Assembly (NCBI RefSeq): GCF_003478035.1
Contig: NZ_QUEP01000002.1
Location: 248,001 to 312,000, forward strand
Direction of reading: 5' to 3'
Length of the DNA: 64,000 nucleotides
Origin: Clostridium sp. OF03-18AA
Lineage (GTDB): Bacteria; Bacillota; Clostridia; Lachnospirales; Lachnospiraceae
Part shown: positions 45,629 to 54,164 of the stretch, piece after piece
Position numbering within the stretch: position 1 is the first letter of the stretch
Layout: each line of letters opens with the position of its first letter
Made by a program: the position numbers and the translations under genes
Notes under the pieces: generated by a model
What the model saw: the letters and a program-made list of their open reading frames with translations, nothing else
Told to the model about the DNA's origin: nothing
Database searches by the model: none

Positions 45629-46393
45629 ATGAGCGGAAAGAAAATTGCGATCGTGACCGGCGCGTCATCGGGAATGGGACGGGAGATGGTGTATCTTCTC
45701 GCGGATCATTTCGCAGCGCTGGAGGAGATCTGGGTAGTCGCGAGGAGAAAAGAGAGACTCGAGGAGCTTGTCGGAAAGGTTCCGGTCCGTCTTCGGATCC
45801 TGCCGCTTGATCTCACGAGTGAGGAGGACCTCGGCGCACTCTCCGTCCTTTTAAAGAGAGAGCAGCCGAACGTCAAGATCCTGGTAAACGGCGCAGGATA
45901 CGGAAAGACCGGGGCGGTCGGAACGATCCGGCGGGACCTCTCGGTCGGCATGGTGCGCTTAAACGATGAGGCGCTGGTTGCCGTGACGGAGATGGTGCTT
46001 CCGTATATCTCAAAGAACAGCAGGATCATCCAGTTTGCCTCCGCGGCGGCGTTTATGCCCCAGCCGGGCTTTGCTGTCTACGCGGCATCAAAATCCTTTG
46101 TGTTAAGCTACAGCCGGGCGCTGGCCGTGGAGCTGAAGAAGAAAAATATCTATGTGACGGCAGTATGTCCGGGGCCGGTGGAGACGGAATTCTTCGGGAT
46201 CGCCCTGGACGGGGAAAAACTCGCTCCGATCAAGAAGCTCACGATGGCGGAGCCGAAAAAGGTAGTAAAAAAGGCACTCATGGACAGCATGAAAGGCAAA
46301 CGGATCTCAGTGTACGGACCTTGGATGAAGGCGTTTTACGTTCTCTGCCGGATCGTTCCCCACGAGATCTTAATGGGGTTTATCAACTGGTAA
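45629..46393 (+). CDS. short-chain dehydrogenase/reductase
   Basis: 254 residues. NAD(P)-binding TGASSGMG (about 9-16), NGAGYGK, catalytic Ser in FASAAAF and YAASK (Tyr, Lys about 153-157), then CPGPVETEF. Substrate unknown; the C-terminal VYGPWMKAFYVLCRIVPHEILMGFI part looks membrane-associated. ATG 45629 was chosen because it begins the Rossmann domain; a longer frame overlaps YgiQ. Confidence 0.87.
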   Translation: MSGKKIAIVTGASSGMGREMVYLLADHFAALEEIWVVARRKERLEELVGKVPVRLRILPLDLTSEEDLGALSVLLKREQPNVKILVNGAGYGKTGAVGTIRRDLSVGMVRLNDEALVAVTEMVLPYISKNSRIIQFASAAAFMPQPGFAVYAASKSFVLSYSRALAVELKKKNIYVTAVCPGPVETEFFGIALDGEKLAPIKKLTMAEPKKVVKKALMDSMKGKRISVYGPWMKAFYVLCRIVPHEILMGFINW

Positions 46394-46498
46394 CTGCCGG
46401 ACCGCACACCGCATGCGGGCTGGTCTTACGCATCACATACAGCAATAGAAAAAGGGACTGCGGACATCTGAGCAGTTCCCGGAAAAGAGGAAAAAGAT

Positions 46499-47071
46499 TT
46501 GAAATTACGACTGGAAAAAGGAACCTATGGATACAGGACTGCCTACAAAAAGCGTCAGCTTTTCTTCGTTGTCCTATTCATCCTGGCGATCGTGGCACAG
46601 CTTATCTTAAGAAATTTTGTCACGGAGCAGATCTATAAGAATCTCGTCACGATCAGTGCGATCCTCACGGTACTCCCAATGGCGAACCTGGCATCACCGC
46701 TTGTCGTCGCATCGAGGATCCCGGAGGTCCCAGAGGAGCTCCACAAGGCGTGTCTCCCGTACGAGGACAAATTCCCGATCTTATATGATCTGGTCATCAC
46801 CTCCAACGATCTGATCATGCCGGTCGATGCGGCGGTCGTTCATCCGACCGGAGTGTATCTCTACTGCACGAACCCGAAAGTGGACCGGAAGAAAGCGGAG
46901 AAATTTTTAAACGAGATGTTAGTCGGCTGGAAGCTGGACGGAAATGCGAAGGTCATGAACGAGGAGAAAAAGTTTCTCCGGCGGCTTTCTGAGCTTAAGA
47001 CCGTCACAGAGGAAGAGGATGACGGAAGCGCTCCGCATGTTTTAAAGTTATTAAAGAGTCTGTCCATGTAG
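46499..47071 (+). CDS. conserved membrane protein of unknown function
   Basis: 190 residues. Two hydrophobic segments (about 22-40, FFVVLFILAIVAQLIL, and 48-72, LVTISAILTVLPMANLASPLVV) precede a soluble C-terminal domain with VHPTGVYLYCTNPKVDRKKAEKFLNEML. I do not recognise the family. The start is TTG 46499 with AGAGGAAAAAG upstream; no ATG begins earlier in frame. A hairpin (GGGACTGC/GCAGTTCCC, 46454-46480) lies in the leader. Followed by the pseudouridine synthase after 11 nt. Confidence 0.7.
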   Translation: MKLRLEKGTYGYRTAYKKRQLFFVVLFILAIVAQLILRNFVTEQIYKNLVTISAILTVLPMANLASPLVVASRIPEVPEELHKACLPYEDKFPILYDLVITSNDLIMPVDAAVVHPTGVYLYCTNPKVDRKKAEKFLNEMLVGWKLDGNAKVMNEEKKFLRRLSELKTVTEEEDDGSAPHVLKLLKSLSM

Positions 47072-47082
47072 GGGAATAAAAG

Positions 47083-48081
47083 ATGAGAGAGATCGTGATT
47101 GAAAAGAACGAGGCGGGACAGCGACTGGATAAATTTCTCGCGAAGTACATGAATGAGGCGTCGAAGAGCTTTTTCTATAAGATGATGCGCAAGAAGAACA
47201 TCACGCTGAACGGGAAAAAGTGTGAGGGAAATGAAAAACTCGCCGAAGGCGATGTCGTGAAGCTGTTTCTCGCGGAGGACACCATTGAAAAATTTTCCAG
47301 TATTCAGGTGCAGGAGGTAAAGAAAGTAGATCTTGATATTCTCTATGAGGATGATGAGATCATTCTGGTCAATAAACCGGCGGGTATGCTGTCGCAGAAG
47401 GCTAAGGAGACCGATGAGTCTCTGGTGGAGTATCTGATTGATTATCTTTTGGGGAGCGGCAAGCTCACGGAGAGCGGGCTCCGCGCGTTCCGCCCTTCGG
47501 TCTGCAACCGTCTGGACCGGAATACCAGCGGTATCGTGGCAGCAGGAAAGTCTCTGGCGGGTCTTCAGATGCTTTCCGGCGTGTTTAAAGACCGCTCGAT
47601 CCACAAGTATTATCAGTGTCTCGTATCCGGTGTGATCCGGGACGTGAAGACGGTGGACGGCTGGCTTTTAAAGGATGAGAAGAAGAATCAGGTGCGGATC
47701 CTCACGGAGGCGGAGGCAAAGCGATTTGGAGGAAGAGACGGAGACGAGGAGCCGAAACGGATCCGGACAAAATATGAGCCGATCGCGACGGACGGAAAGT
47801 TTACGTTGCTCAAGGTGACACTTCTGACCGGACGTTCCCATCAGATCCGCGCCCATTTAGCGTCTCTTGGACATCCGATCGTGGGGGATTCCAAGTACGG
47901 CGGAGTTTCGAAGGTGAACCCCTCAGGGCGGACCGTGAAGTATCAGCTTTTACATTCTTACCGTCTGGAGTTTCCGAAGCTTGCGGAACCGTTTGCCTAT
48001 CTTTCCGGGAGGGTGTTTGAGGCGCCGATGCCGGGATATTTTGCTTCGGTGCTGAAAGAGACCGGGATCAGGCTGCCATAA
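47083..48081 (+). CDS. RluA-family pseudouridine synthase
   Basis: 332 residues: N-terminal S4 domain (GQRLDKFLAKYMNEASKSFFYKMMRKKNITLNGKK, split) and RluA catalytic domain with VCNRLDRNTSGIVAAGKS (catalytic Asp about 146) and TGRSHQIRAHLASLGHPIVGDSKYGG. The target is probably 23S rRNA (RluC/RluD type); the exact position cannot be told. ATG 47083 lies 10 nt behind AGGGG. Confidence 0.92.
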   Translation: MREIVIEKNEAGQRLDKFLAKYMNEASKSFFYKMMRKKNITLNGKKCEGNEKLAEGDVVKLFLAEDTIEKFSSIQVQEVKKVDLDILYEDDEIILVNKPAGMLSQKAKETDESLVEYLIDYLLGSGKLTESGLRAFRPSVCNRLDRNTSGIVAAGKSLAGLQMLSGVFKDRSIHKYYQCLVSGVIRDVKTVDGWLLKDEKKNQVRILTEAEAKRFGGRDGDEEPKRIRTKYEPIATDGKFTLLKVTLLTGRSHQIRAHLASLGHPIVGDSKYGGVSKVNPSGRTVKYQLLHSYRLEFPKLAEPFAYLSGRVFEAPMPGYFASVLKETGIRLP

Positions 48082-48181
48082 AAGCTGGCAGCACCGGACG
48101 GACATGCGGCATGAGGTTGGTTGACATAAAAAACTTATGTTAATCACCCGAAAATATTTGCATTGATGATAAGGAACAGCT

Positions 48182-48739
48182 ATGGGAACATGGAAAACCA
48201 GGGGCCTTCGTGGTTCCACGTTGGAAGATCTGATCAACCGGACCAATGACAGCTACCGGGAAAAGAAGCTGGCCCTGATCCAGAAGATCCCGACCCCGAT
48301 CACGCCCATCGAGATCGACAAAAAGAGCCGCCATATCACATTGGCGTACTTTGATATGAAAAGTACAGTTGACTATATCGGCGCGGTTCAGGGGATTCCG
48401 GTCTGCTTTGACGCGAAGGAATGTGCGGTGAGTACGTTCCCACTTCAGAACATCCACCCGCACCAGATCGCATTTATGAAGGAATTTGAAGCCCAGGGCG
48501 GAGTTGCCTTCATTATCCTCTCCTTCACAGCGGAGAACGAGATCTATTATGTTCCTTTTGATGTGGTGAACCGTTTCTGGGAACGGATGGAAGAGGGCGG
48601 AAGAAAAAGCTTTACCTATGATGAAGTGGTGCCGGAAGCGTACAGGATCCGGAGCCACCGGGACATGTATGTCCATTACCTGGAAGGGATCCAGCAGGAT
48701 CTTGACCGGAAGGAAGAAAAAGGAGGAGACAGCGAATGA
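48182..48739 (+). CDS. recU: Holliday junction resolvase RecU
   Basis: 185 residues; Gram-positive Holliday junction-specific nuclease. Family segments: NDSYREKKLALIQKIPTPI, STVDYIGAVQGIPVCFDAKE (Asp and Asp-x-Lys/Glu metal residues), FPLQNIHPHQIAFMKEFE and VAFIILSF. Ends by overlapping the hflK start (ATGA). Normally beside ponA in Bacillus; here with hflKC, which is a different context. A near-palindrome with TTGACA (48121-48143) lies upstream. Confidence 0.9.
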   Translation: MGTWKTRGLRGSTLEDLINRTNDSYREKKLALIQKIPTPITPIEIDKKSRHITLAYFDMKSTVDYIGAVQGIPVCFDAKECAVSTFPLQNIHPHQIAFMKEFEAQGGVAFIILSFTAENEIYYVPFDVVNRFWERMEEGGRKSFTYDEVVPEAYRIRSHRDMYVHYLEGIQQDLDRKEEKGGDSE

Positions 48740-49899
48740 TTGAGATGGTCATATGGCTCGTTGTGATCGCGGCGTTCGTGTTCCGGGCGTTAAAAAAGAA
48801 CGGGACACTGGACGAACTCTTTGCGGGTGCAAAGAAGCGGAAAGAAAATAAGGCAGAGCGCGTGGTGTACGAACAGCCGGAGGAAGGTTCCGGGAAGAAG
48901 GAGAAGAAGAAGGGGCCGGGGATCCGGGTCCCGAAGCACACAGGTCTTGCGGTGACTGCGGTTGTGATCGTCCTCGCGGCGGCAGTGCTTTCCTTTGACA
49001 GCTTCTATACTCTTTCCGAGGAGGAGATGGCGGTGGTCACCACGTTCGGAAAACCGGCAGTGGAGGAGGCATCAGGTCTTCACTTTAAAATTCCGGTGAT
49101 CCAGCGCGTGACTAAGGTTTCCAAAGCCATCACGGGTATGCAGATCGGCTACACGACGGACCCGGCCCGGGCGGACGGCGCCTCCATAGACAATCCGGTA
49201 TCTATCGAGAACGAGAGCCTGATGATCACAAAGGATTTCAATCTGACAAACGTGGATTTCTATGTGGAATACATGGTCACAGATCCGGTTCAGGCGGTGC
49301 GCCACAGAAGTGTGTACGAGTCTATCATCAAGAACCTGGCTCAGAGCTATATCCGCGATACCGTCGGCGTTTATAATGTTGATGATGTGATCACCACCGG
49401 AAAGACCCAGATTCAGGAGCGGATCAAAGAGCAGCTCACAAACCGTCTCGTCGAGGAAAATATCGGATATGGAATCTACAACGTGTCGATTCAGGATACG
49501 GAAATGCCGAGAGATGATGTGGCGAATGCGTTCAAGGCGGTTGAGGATGCGAAACAGGGCATGGAGACGGCGATCAACTCCGCAAAGAAATATCAGTCTG
49601 AGAACATTCCGGAGGCGAAGGCAAAGGCCGATAAGCTTTTGCAGGATGCCGAGGCATATAAGGAACAGCGGATCAACGAGGCAAATGGACAGGTGGCGCG
49701 TTTCGAGGACACATACGCGGAGTACGTAAAGTACCCGCTGATCACGAAAAAGCGTATGTTCTATGAGACGATGGAGGAAGTTCTTCCGGATCTCAAGGTC
49801 ATCATCACCGGTGGAAACGGCACACAGACGCTGCTGCCGTTAGAACCATTTTCAGAGACAGCTTCCGGCAGCGCAGCACAGACGGGAGGAGGGAACTAA
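48736..49899 (+). CDS. hflK: FtsH protease modulator HflK (SPFH)
   Basis: 387 residues. Short N-terminal hydrophobic segment, charged linker (KKRKENKAERVVYEQPEEG), TM helix (about 73-92, LAVTAVVIVLAAAVLSF), then SPFH/band-7 domain (EEEMAVVTTFGKPAVEEASGLHFKIP) with helical tail. Forms with HflC a membrane cage around FtsH. The N-terminal hydrophobic stretch plus the main TM is unusual in detail but seen in some clostridial forms. hflC begins at the next base. Confidence 0.9.
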   Translation: MIEMVIWLVVIAAFVFRALKKNGTLDELFAGAKKRKENKAERVVYEQPEEGSGKKEKKKGPGIRVPKHTGLAVTAVVIVLAAAVLSFDSFYTLSEEEMAVVTTFGKPAVEEASGLHFKIPVIQRVTKVSKAITGMQIGYTTDPARADGASIDNPVSIENESLMITKDFNLTNVDFYVEYMVTDPVQAVRHRSVYESIIKNLAQSYIRDTVGVYNVDDVITTGKTQIQERIKEQLTNRLVEENIGYGIYNVSIQDTEMPRDDVANAFKAVEDAKQGMETAINSAKKYQSENIPEAKAKADKLLQDAEAYKEQRINEANGQVARFEDTYAEYVKYPLITKKRMFYETMEEVLPDLKVIITGGNGTQTLLPLEPFSETASGSAAQTGGGN

Positions 49900-50775
49900 A
49901 TGAAAAAGACAGGAAAAAGAATCATAGGGATCGTTGTTCTCCTTCTGATCGTTGTTCTGCTTCAGGGCAGTATGGTGAGCACATACAATGATGAGTATAA
50001 GCTTGTTCTCCAGTTTGGGAAAGTGGTCCGGGTGGTGGAGACACCGGGTCTCAGCTTTAAGATCCCGTTTCTTCAGACAACACAGTCGATTCCTAATTAT
50101 GAGATGATCTATGACCTTATTCCGAGTGAAGTTAATACGAGGGATAAAAAGGTGATGGTAACGGATTCCTTCGCATTGTGGAGTGTCACAGATCCGCTGG
50201 CATACCTTTCCAGACTCGGAGCAAACAAAGCAAATGCGGAAAGCCGAATTTCCGTTGTTGTATACAATGCTGTAAAAAATGTCATTTCCTCCACGGATCA
50301 GGCAGATGTGATCTCCGGCCGTGACGGAAAGCTGGCAGAGATGATCACGGAAAAGATCGGTTCTTCTCTGGACAGCTACGGAATCAAGGTAAAAAAGGTG
50401 GAGACGAAGCTCTTGGACCTTCCGGATTCCAACAAGGAGGCTGTTTACCAGCGTATGATCTCTGAACGGCAGAATATCGCTGCCGGATATATCGCAGACG
50501 GTGAGTACCAGTCCAATGTCATCAAGAACAGCACAGATAAAGAAGTCTCTATCATCATTTCCGAGGCGCAGGCCCAGGCGGAGAAGATCCGGGCGGAAGG
50601 CGAGGCAGAGTATATGAGGATCCTTTCCGGCGCGTACAATGACGAGGGAAAGGCCGATTACTATAATTATATCCGCAGTCTGGACGCGTTAAAGGCGAGT
50701 CTCAAGGGAGATAATAAGACGATCATTCTGGATGAAAATTCAGAGCTTGCGAAGATCCTCAGGGGAAACTATTAA
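49900..50775 (+). CDS. hflC: FtsH protease modulator HflC (SPFH)
   Basis: 291 residues: N-terminal TM (about 7-25), SPFH domain (YKLVLQFGKVVRVVETPGLSFKIPF) and a helical stalk with EAQAQAEKIRAEGEAEYMRIL. Forms the hetero-oligomeric complex with HflK that restrains FtsH. hflK and hflC abut, so they are coexpressed; ftsH itself is not in the window. Confidence 0.92.
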   Translation: MKKTGKRIIGIVVLLLIVVLLQGSMVSTYNDEYKLVLQFGKVVRVVETPGLSFKIPFLQTTQSIPNYEMIYDLIPSEVNTRDKKVMVTDSFALWSVTDPLAYLSRLGANKANAESRISVVVYNAVKNVISSTDQADVISGRDGKLAEMITEKIGSSLDSYGIKVKKVETKLLDLPDSNKEAVYQRMISERQNIAAGYIADGEYQSNVIKNSTDKEVSIIISEAQAQAEKIRAEGEAEYMRILSGAYNDEGKADYYNYIRSLDALKASLKGDNKTIILDENSELAKILRGNY

Positions 50776-50939
50776 GGAGCGGCCAGGATAAAACCGCAAC
50801 AGCGGAAAATTCCTGTGAAGCAGTGATGCTGTAGACCCGGAACGATCCGGACGAAGCAGGCTGCTGCGGGACATAACCGCGGTCAGTAAAAAAGATCGTG
50901 GATGTCTGATAAATAATGATACGGTAAAGGAGAAGGGTT

Positions 50940-52181
50940 ATGTCAAAAGTAGTTGATTATTTCCTCAAGTATGTAGCATTCGATACGCAGTCCGCAGAGG
51001 ATGCGGGAACAGTTCCGAGTACGGAAAAACAGTTCGCTCTGGCGAAGCTTCTGTCCGAACAGTTAAAGAATATCGGGGTGAAGGACGTCTCCATGAGTGA
51101 GCACGGTTACGTGTACGGAACGATTCCGGCAAACGGGGATTATAACTGCCAGACCGTCGGCTTCCTCGCGCATATGGACACTTCACCGGATTGTCCGGAT
51201 GAGAATGTCCGCCCACAGCTCGTCAAGCACTACGACGGAAAGGATATCACTTTAAATAAGGCACTCGGTGTAAAGATGACAACAAAGATGTTCCCATTTT
51301 TAAAAAACTACGTGGGGCAGGATCTGATCACCACCGATGGAACTACACTGTTAGGTGCAGATGACAAGGCGGGAATTGCTGAGATCATGACCATGGCGGA
51401 GACACTTCTGACACACCCGGAGATCCCGCACGGAACCATCAAGATCGCTTTCACACCGGACGAGGAAGTCGGACACGGTGTTGACTTCTTTGATGTTCCC
51501 GGCTGGGGCGCAGATGTGGCTTATACCGTTGACGGCGGCGCCTGGGGCGAGATGGAGTATGAGACTTTCAATGCGGCATCCATGAAAGTCACGATCCATG
51601 GAAGTAACATTCATCCGGGCAGCGCGAAGAACAAGATGAAAAACTCAATCCTGATCGGTCTCGAATTCCAGTCGATGCTGCCGGAGAACGAAAAGCCGCA
51701 GTATACTGAGAAGTATGAGGGATTTTTCCACTTAAACCAAATCGGCGGAAATGTGGAGAATACGACTCTCCACTATATCGTCCGTGACCATGATATGACG
51801 CGGTTTGAGGAGAGAAAAGCACTCGGCAATAAGATCGGCGAGTTCCTGAACGCGAAGTACGGTGAGGGAACAGTCGAGGTGGAAATCGCAGATACCTACT
51901 ACAATATGGCTGAGAAGATCCGTCCGCATATGTACCTGATGGATGTGGCTGCTGAGGCATTTAAGGAGCTTGGCATCGAGACTCCGGCGATCAATCCGGT
52001 CCGCGGAGGCACGGATGGATCGAGACTTTCCTACATGGGACTTCCATGTCCGAACCTCTGTACCGGCGGACATAACTATCATGGAAAGTATGAGTTCATC
52101 TGCATTCAGTCCATGGAGAAGACAGTGGAGCTGCTTCTTAAGATCGCAGAAAAGTTTACGAAGGTTGAGAAGCAGGCATAA
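50940..52181 (+). CDS. pepT: peptidase T (tripeptide aminopeptidase)
   Basis: 413 residues, M20 metallopeptidase. Metal and active-site motifs: [14 protein letters not shown] (His, Asp), [14 protein letters not shown] (Asp), [14 protein letters not shown] (catalytic Glu-Glu) and [12 protein letters not shown] (His). Releases N-terminal residues from tripeptides. The 164-nt gap upstream shows only weak hairpins. Last core gene before the mobile element, with a terminator right behind it, so its end is intact. Confidence 0.95.
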   Translation: MSKVVDYFLKYVAFDTQSAEDAGTVPSTEKQFALAKLLSEQLKNIGVKDVSMSEHGYVYGTIPANGDYNCQTVGFLAHMDTSPDCPDENVRPQLVKHYDGKDITLNKALGVKMTTKMFPFLKNYVGQDLITTDGTTLLGADDKAGIAEIMTMAETLLTHPEIPHGTIKIAFTPDEEVGHGVDFFDVPGWGADVAYTVDGGAWGEMEYETFNAASMKVTIHGSNIHPGSAKNKMKNSILIGLEFQSMLPENEKPQYTEKYEGFFHLNQIGGNVENTTLHYIVRDHDMTRFEERKALGNKIGEFLNAKYGEGTVEVEIADTYYNMAEKIRPHMYLMDVAAEAFKELGIETPAINPVRGGTDGSRLSYMGLPCPNLCTGGHNYHGKYEFICIQSMEKTVELLLKIAEKFTKVEKQA

Positions 52182-52213
52182 AATCTGGATCAGGATATGG
52201 CTGTTTAGAAAAT

Positions 52214-52245
52214 GCGGGAGGCGCTGGATGTCGCTTCCCGCTTTT
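52214..52245 (+). terminator. intrinsic terminator after pepT
   Basis: GCGGGAGGCG (52214-52223) pairs over 10 bp with CGCTTCCCGC (52232-52241), then TTTTCTTTTT. Confidence 0.9.
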
Positions 52246-52286
52246 CTTTTTGGATGTATGAATGTAATTTAGAACATGTCTTTATG

Positions 52287-52315
52287 TTGAAGGGGCAGAT
52301 TATTCATGATATAAT
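52287..52315 (+). promoter_or_regulatory. orphan sigma-A promoter at the element border
   Basis: TTGAAG (52287-52292), 17-nt spacer, perfect TATAAT (52310-52315). Points into the element; the expected start lies at the foot of the following inverted repeat and no + strand gene follows. Confidence 0.7.
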
Positions 52316-52324
52316 ACAGAAACT

Positions 52325-52367
52325 AAGGCGGTAAATCCTTGAAAATACAGGGTTTACCGCCTTTTTT
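52325..52367 (+). terminator. perfect inverted repeat: terminator and/or attachment core
   Basis: AAGGCGGTAAATCC (52325-52338) pairs with GGGTTTACCGCCTT (52350-52363), one wobble, 11-nt centre, followed by T (run ends 52367). As RNA it is a strong terminator for + transcription. As DNA, 13-14-bp inverted arms around a short centre, 40 bp from an integrase stop, also suit a tyrosine-recombinase core site. Confidence 0.7.
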
Positions 52368-52402
52368 GTTTCTAATTTGTTACTGGTTCAGTGCAAAAAA
52401 TA

Positions 52403-53419
52403 TTATTTTAATAGGGCAACGGTTTCCCGTAACTGTTCAATAGTCTTGTGATTATACACCCTGTTTCCCACATCCTTTGACTTATGACCCATCAGCATAT
52501 CAATACATTTTCTATTGCCTTTGGCGTTGTCAAGGTTGGTTTCAAAGGTGTGCCGTGCTTCATGCGGTGTCTTGTCTGCACCTATCTTTTCCATGACTTC
52601 ACTCCAACACTTATAGTAATTTGCCTGACTGAACTTTTTGCCCTGATAAGTGAACAGGTACTTGTTCCCTTCATCAACCAGTGATTTCACAAATGGTTTG
52701 ATGCGGTCATGTATCGGAACAATACGACACTTTCCGGCAGCGGTCTTGATTCCACCTTCAAAGTACCAGTCCTTGATGTTTACCTGTTCAGTTTTCATCC
52801 CCAATAATTCCTGTAATCTGAACCCTGTATATATGTAGATCAGCACGGTATTGACCCAAGGGTCATCTTTTATTTTCCACAGTGCATCAACCTGTTCAGG
52901 CGTGAACGGTTCACGGGTGGTATCAGGTATTGGTGGGGCGGTGGTAATTTGTGAATACATTTTATCTATCAGGTCAATTTCAAAAGCAAAACGGTCAAGG
53001 TGACCGAACAGATTTTTGATTGACCATTGTGTTGAATAACCGCACCCGCAGTTGTCAATGCAGTCTTGCATCTGATAAGATTTCAGTGATCGGTACTTCA
53101 CACCGTAGTATTTTGAACAGTGCTTGAACGCTGAACGCAAGGACTGTTGATTTGATTTTCCTAACTTGGGTAACTTGATTTCAGACCAACGCTGATAGAG
53201 TACAACCAAGGTCACCTTTTCCCGGTCAATATCCCAAGGGTTGTTGTTATATTCAGCCAATAGAATGTTGGCTTTTTCTTCTGTTTCAGCGTAACCGATA
53301 GGGGTTTGTTTTGCGTGTCCCTGTTCGTCATATATGGTGACCTTGGCAAGCCACGGGCGTGATCGGTTACCCTTCAACTTGGTCACGCATCCGTAACCGT
53401 TTGGGTTTCTTCTTCCCAT
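52403..53419 (-). CDS. tyrosine-type integrase
   Basis: 338-residue site-specific recombinase. N-terminal arm-binding part with GYAETEEKANILLAEYNNNPW, core-binding domain, and catalytic domain with the full set: Arg201 (TGFRLQEL), Lys225 (KTAAGKCR), His286-x2-Arg289 (HEARH), His312 (GHKSKD) and Tyr322 (VYNH). All six are present, so it should be active. ATG at 53419 sits 11 nt behind GGAAGG; ATG 53428 is too close to that site. It points toward the chromosome with its end about 40 bp from the presumed att core. A large hairpin lies in its 5' leader. Confidence 0.93.
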   Translation of the reverse strand: MGRRNPNGYGCVTKLKGNRSRPWLAKVTIYDEQGHAKQTPIGYAETEEKANILLAEYNNNPWDIDREKVTLVVLYQRWSEIKLPKLGKSNQQSLRSAFKHCSKYYGVKYRSLKSYQMQDCIDNCGCGYSTQWSIKNLFGHLDRFAFEIDLIDKMYSQITTAPPIPDTTREPFTPEQVDALWKIKDDPWVNTVLIYIYTGFRLQELLGMKTEQVNIKDWYFEGGIKTAAGKCRIVPIHDRIKPFVKSLVDEGNKYLFTYQGKKFSQANYYKCWSEVMEKIGADKTPHEARHTFETNLDNAKGNRKCIDMLMGHKSKDVGNRVYNHKTIEQLRETVALLK

Positions 53420-53447
53420 GTATATCATTCCTTCCTGATTGAAATTT

Positions 53448-53501
53448 CAAGGAATGGATGATATAATTAGGGTTGCATAGCCTATATCATCCTATTCCTT
53501 G
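53448..53501 (-). repeat. large inverted repeat in the integrase leader
   Basis: Arms 53448-53465 and 53483-53501 (CAAGGAATRGGATGATATA type) are complementary over 18 bp with one bulged base, 17-nt loop. Lies 29 nt upstream of the integrase start. May regulate integrase translation or bind a protein such as an excisionase. Confidence 0.6.
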
Positions 53502-53515
53502 GTATAGAGTTATAA

Positions 53516-53551
53516 GAACCCTGACCGCTGCAACGGTTGGGGTTCATTTTT
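53516..53551 (-). terminator. hairpin between integrase and upstream - strand gene
   Basis: 12-bp stem, GAACCCTGACCG (53516-53527) with CGGTTGGGGTTC (53534-53545), two wobbles. T-run ATTTTTG is on the + side; on the - strand TTATAA follows. Most likely ends the 53558-53932 gene; could be bidirectional. Confidence 0.55.
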
Positions 53552-53557
53552 GTTCAG

Positions 53558-53932
53558 TTATAATTCAATGTGTGAAGGTGCTACAACACCTTTATTCTGT
53601 AAATCAAGAAACTTTCCATATTCCATTGCTGTTCCCCAAAAGGCAAGCATACCTTTGTCATATTCCACAACCAAGTAATACTTCTTTGCACCTTTTAATT
53701 TTGATGTGTTTTTTGCCTGACCGTGATATTTTAACATGAACTTTTCTTCTTCCATTGCTGAAAATGACTTGATTCTGTTCATTGGAAGTGTGACGGTAGT
53801 TTCAGGCTTGATTCTTCTGATCTCAAACACATCACCTTTTACTTCAATTCTGCAAGGGTAATCAGTCGCAAACCCTTCAATTCCTTCATAATGTCCTACT
53901 GGTATTCCTGATTCTTTCTTTTTTCCAAACAT
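53558..53932 (-). CDS. phage protein of unknown function, possible PH-like fold
   Basis: 124 residues, soluble. Beta-rich pattern: YPCRIEVKGDVFEIRRIKPETTVTLPMNRIKSFSAMEE followed by KYYLVVEYDKGMLAFWG, reminiscent of bacterial PH-like domains; this is an impression, not an assignment. Start ATG has AAGGAAGG 6 nt upstream. It lies between integrase and repressor on the same strand, a spot often used by superinfection-exclusion or lysogenic-conversion genes, so expression in the lysogen is plausible. Confidence 0.65.
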   Translation of the reverse strand: MFGKKKESGIPVGHYEGIEGFATDYPCRIEVKGDVFEIRRIKPETTVTLPMNRIKSFSAMEEEKFMLKYHGQAKNTSKLKGAKKYYLVVEYDKGMLAFWGTAMEYGKFLDLQNKGVVAPSHIEL

Positions 53933-53953
53933 TTTTTACCTTCCTTTCATTCA

Positions 53954-54142
53954 GTAACCGTTGTAACTGTTGGTAACGGTTTAAGTATCTGTTATAAATG
54001 CAGTATTATCAATATGGTAACTGTTAGTAACTGTTGATAATTGATTTTCTTATATTTTGATTATGTACTAATTCTAATGTAAAAATAAAAAAGTAAAATA
54101 TAGAGTATAGAAAAACAACAGTTACCCGTTACCAACAGTTAC
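53954..54142. repeat. cluster of GTAACNGTT repeats
   Basis: Five forward copies (53954, 53963, 53973, 54017, 54027) and two exact reverse copies (54117-54125, 54134-54142) of GTAACNGTT, plus one degenerate reverse copy at 54124-54132, in an otherwise A+T-rich gap between two - strand genes. Further copies lie in the integrase gene at 52429-52437 and 53393-53401. Iteron- or arm-site-like. Confidence 0.7.
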
Positions 54143-54164
54143 CTTTTGGAAAAGTCAACCCATA

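Noticed and set aside
50776..50939. hflC-pepT gap as a cobalamin-type riboswitch, from GCAGTGATGC-like sequence
   Set aside because: The conserved B12 box is not present and only weak hairpins form; no feature called.
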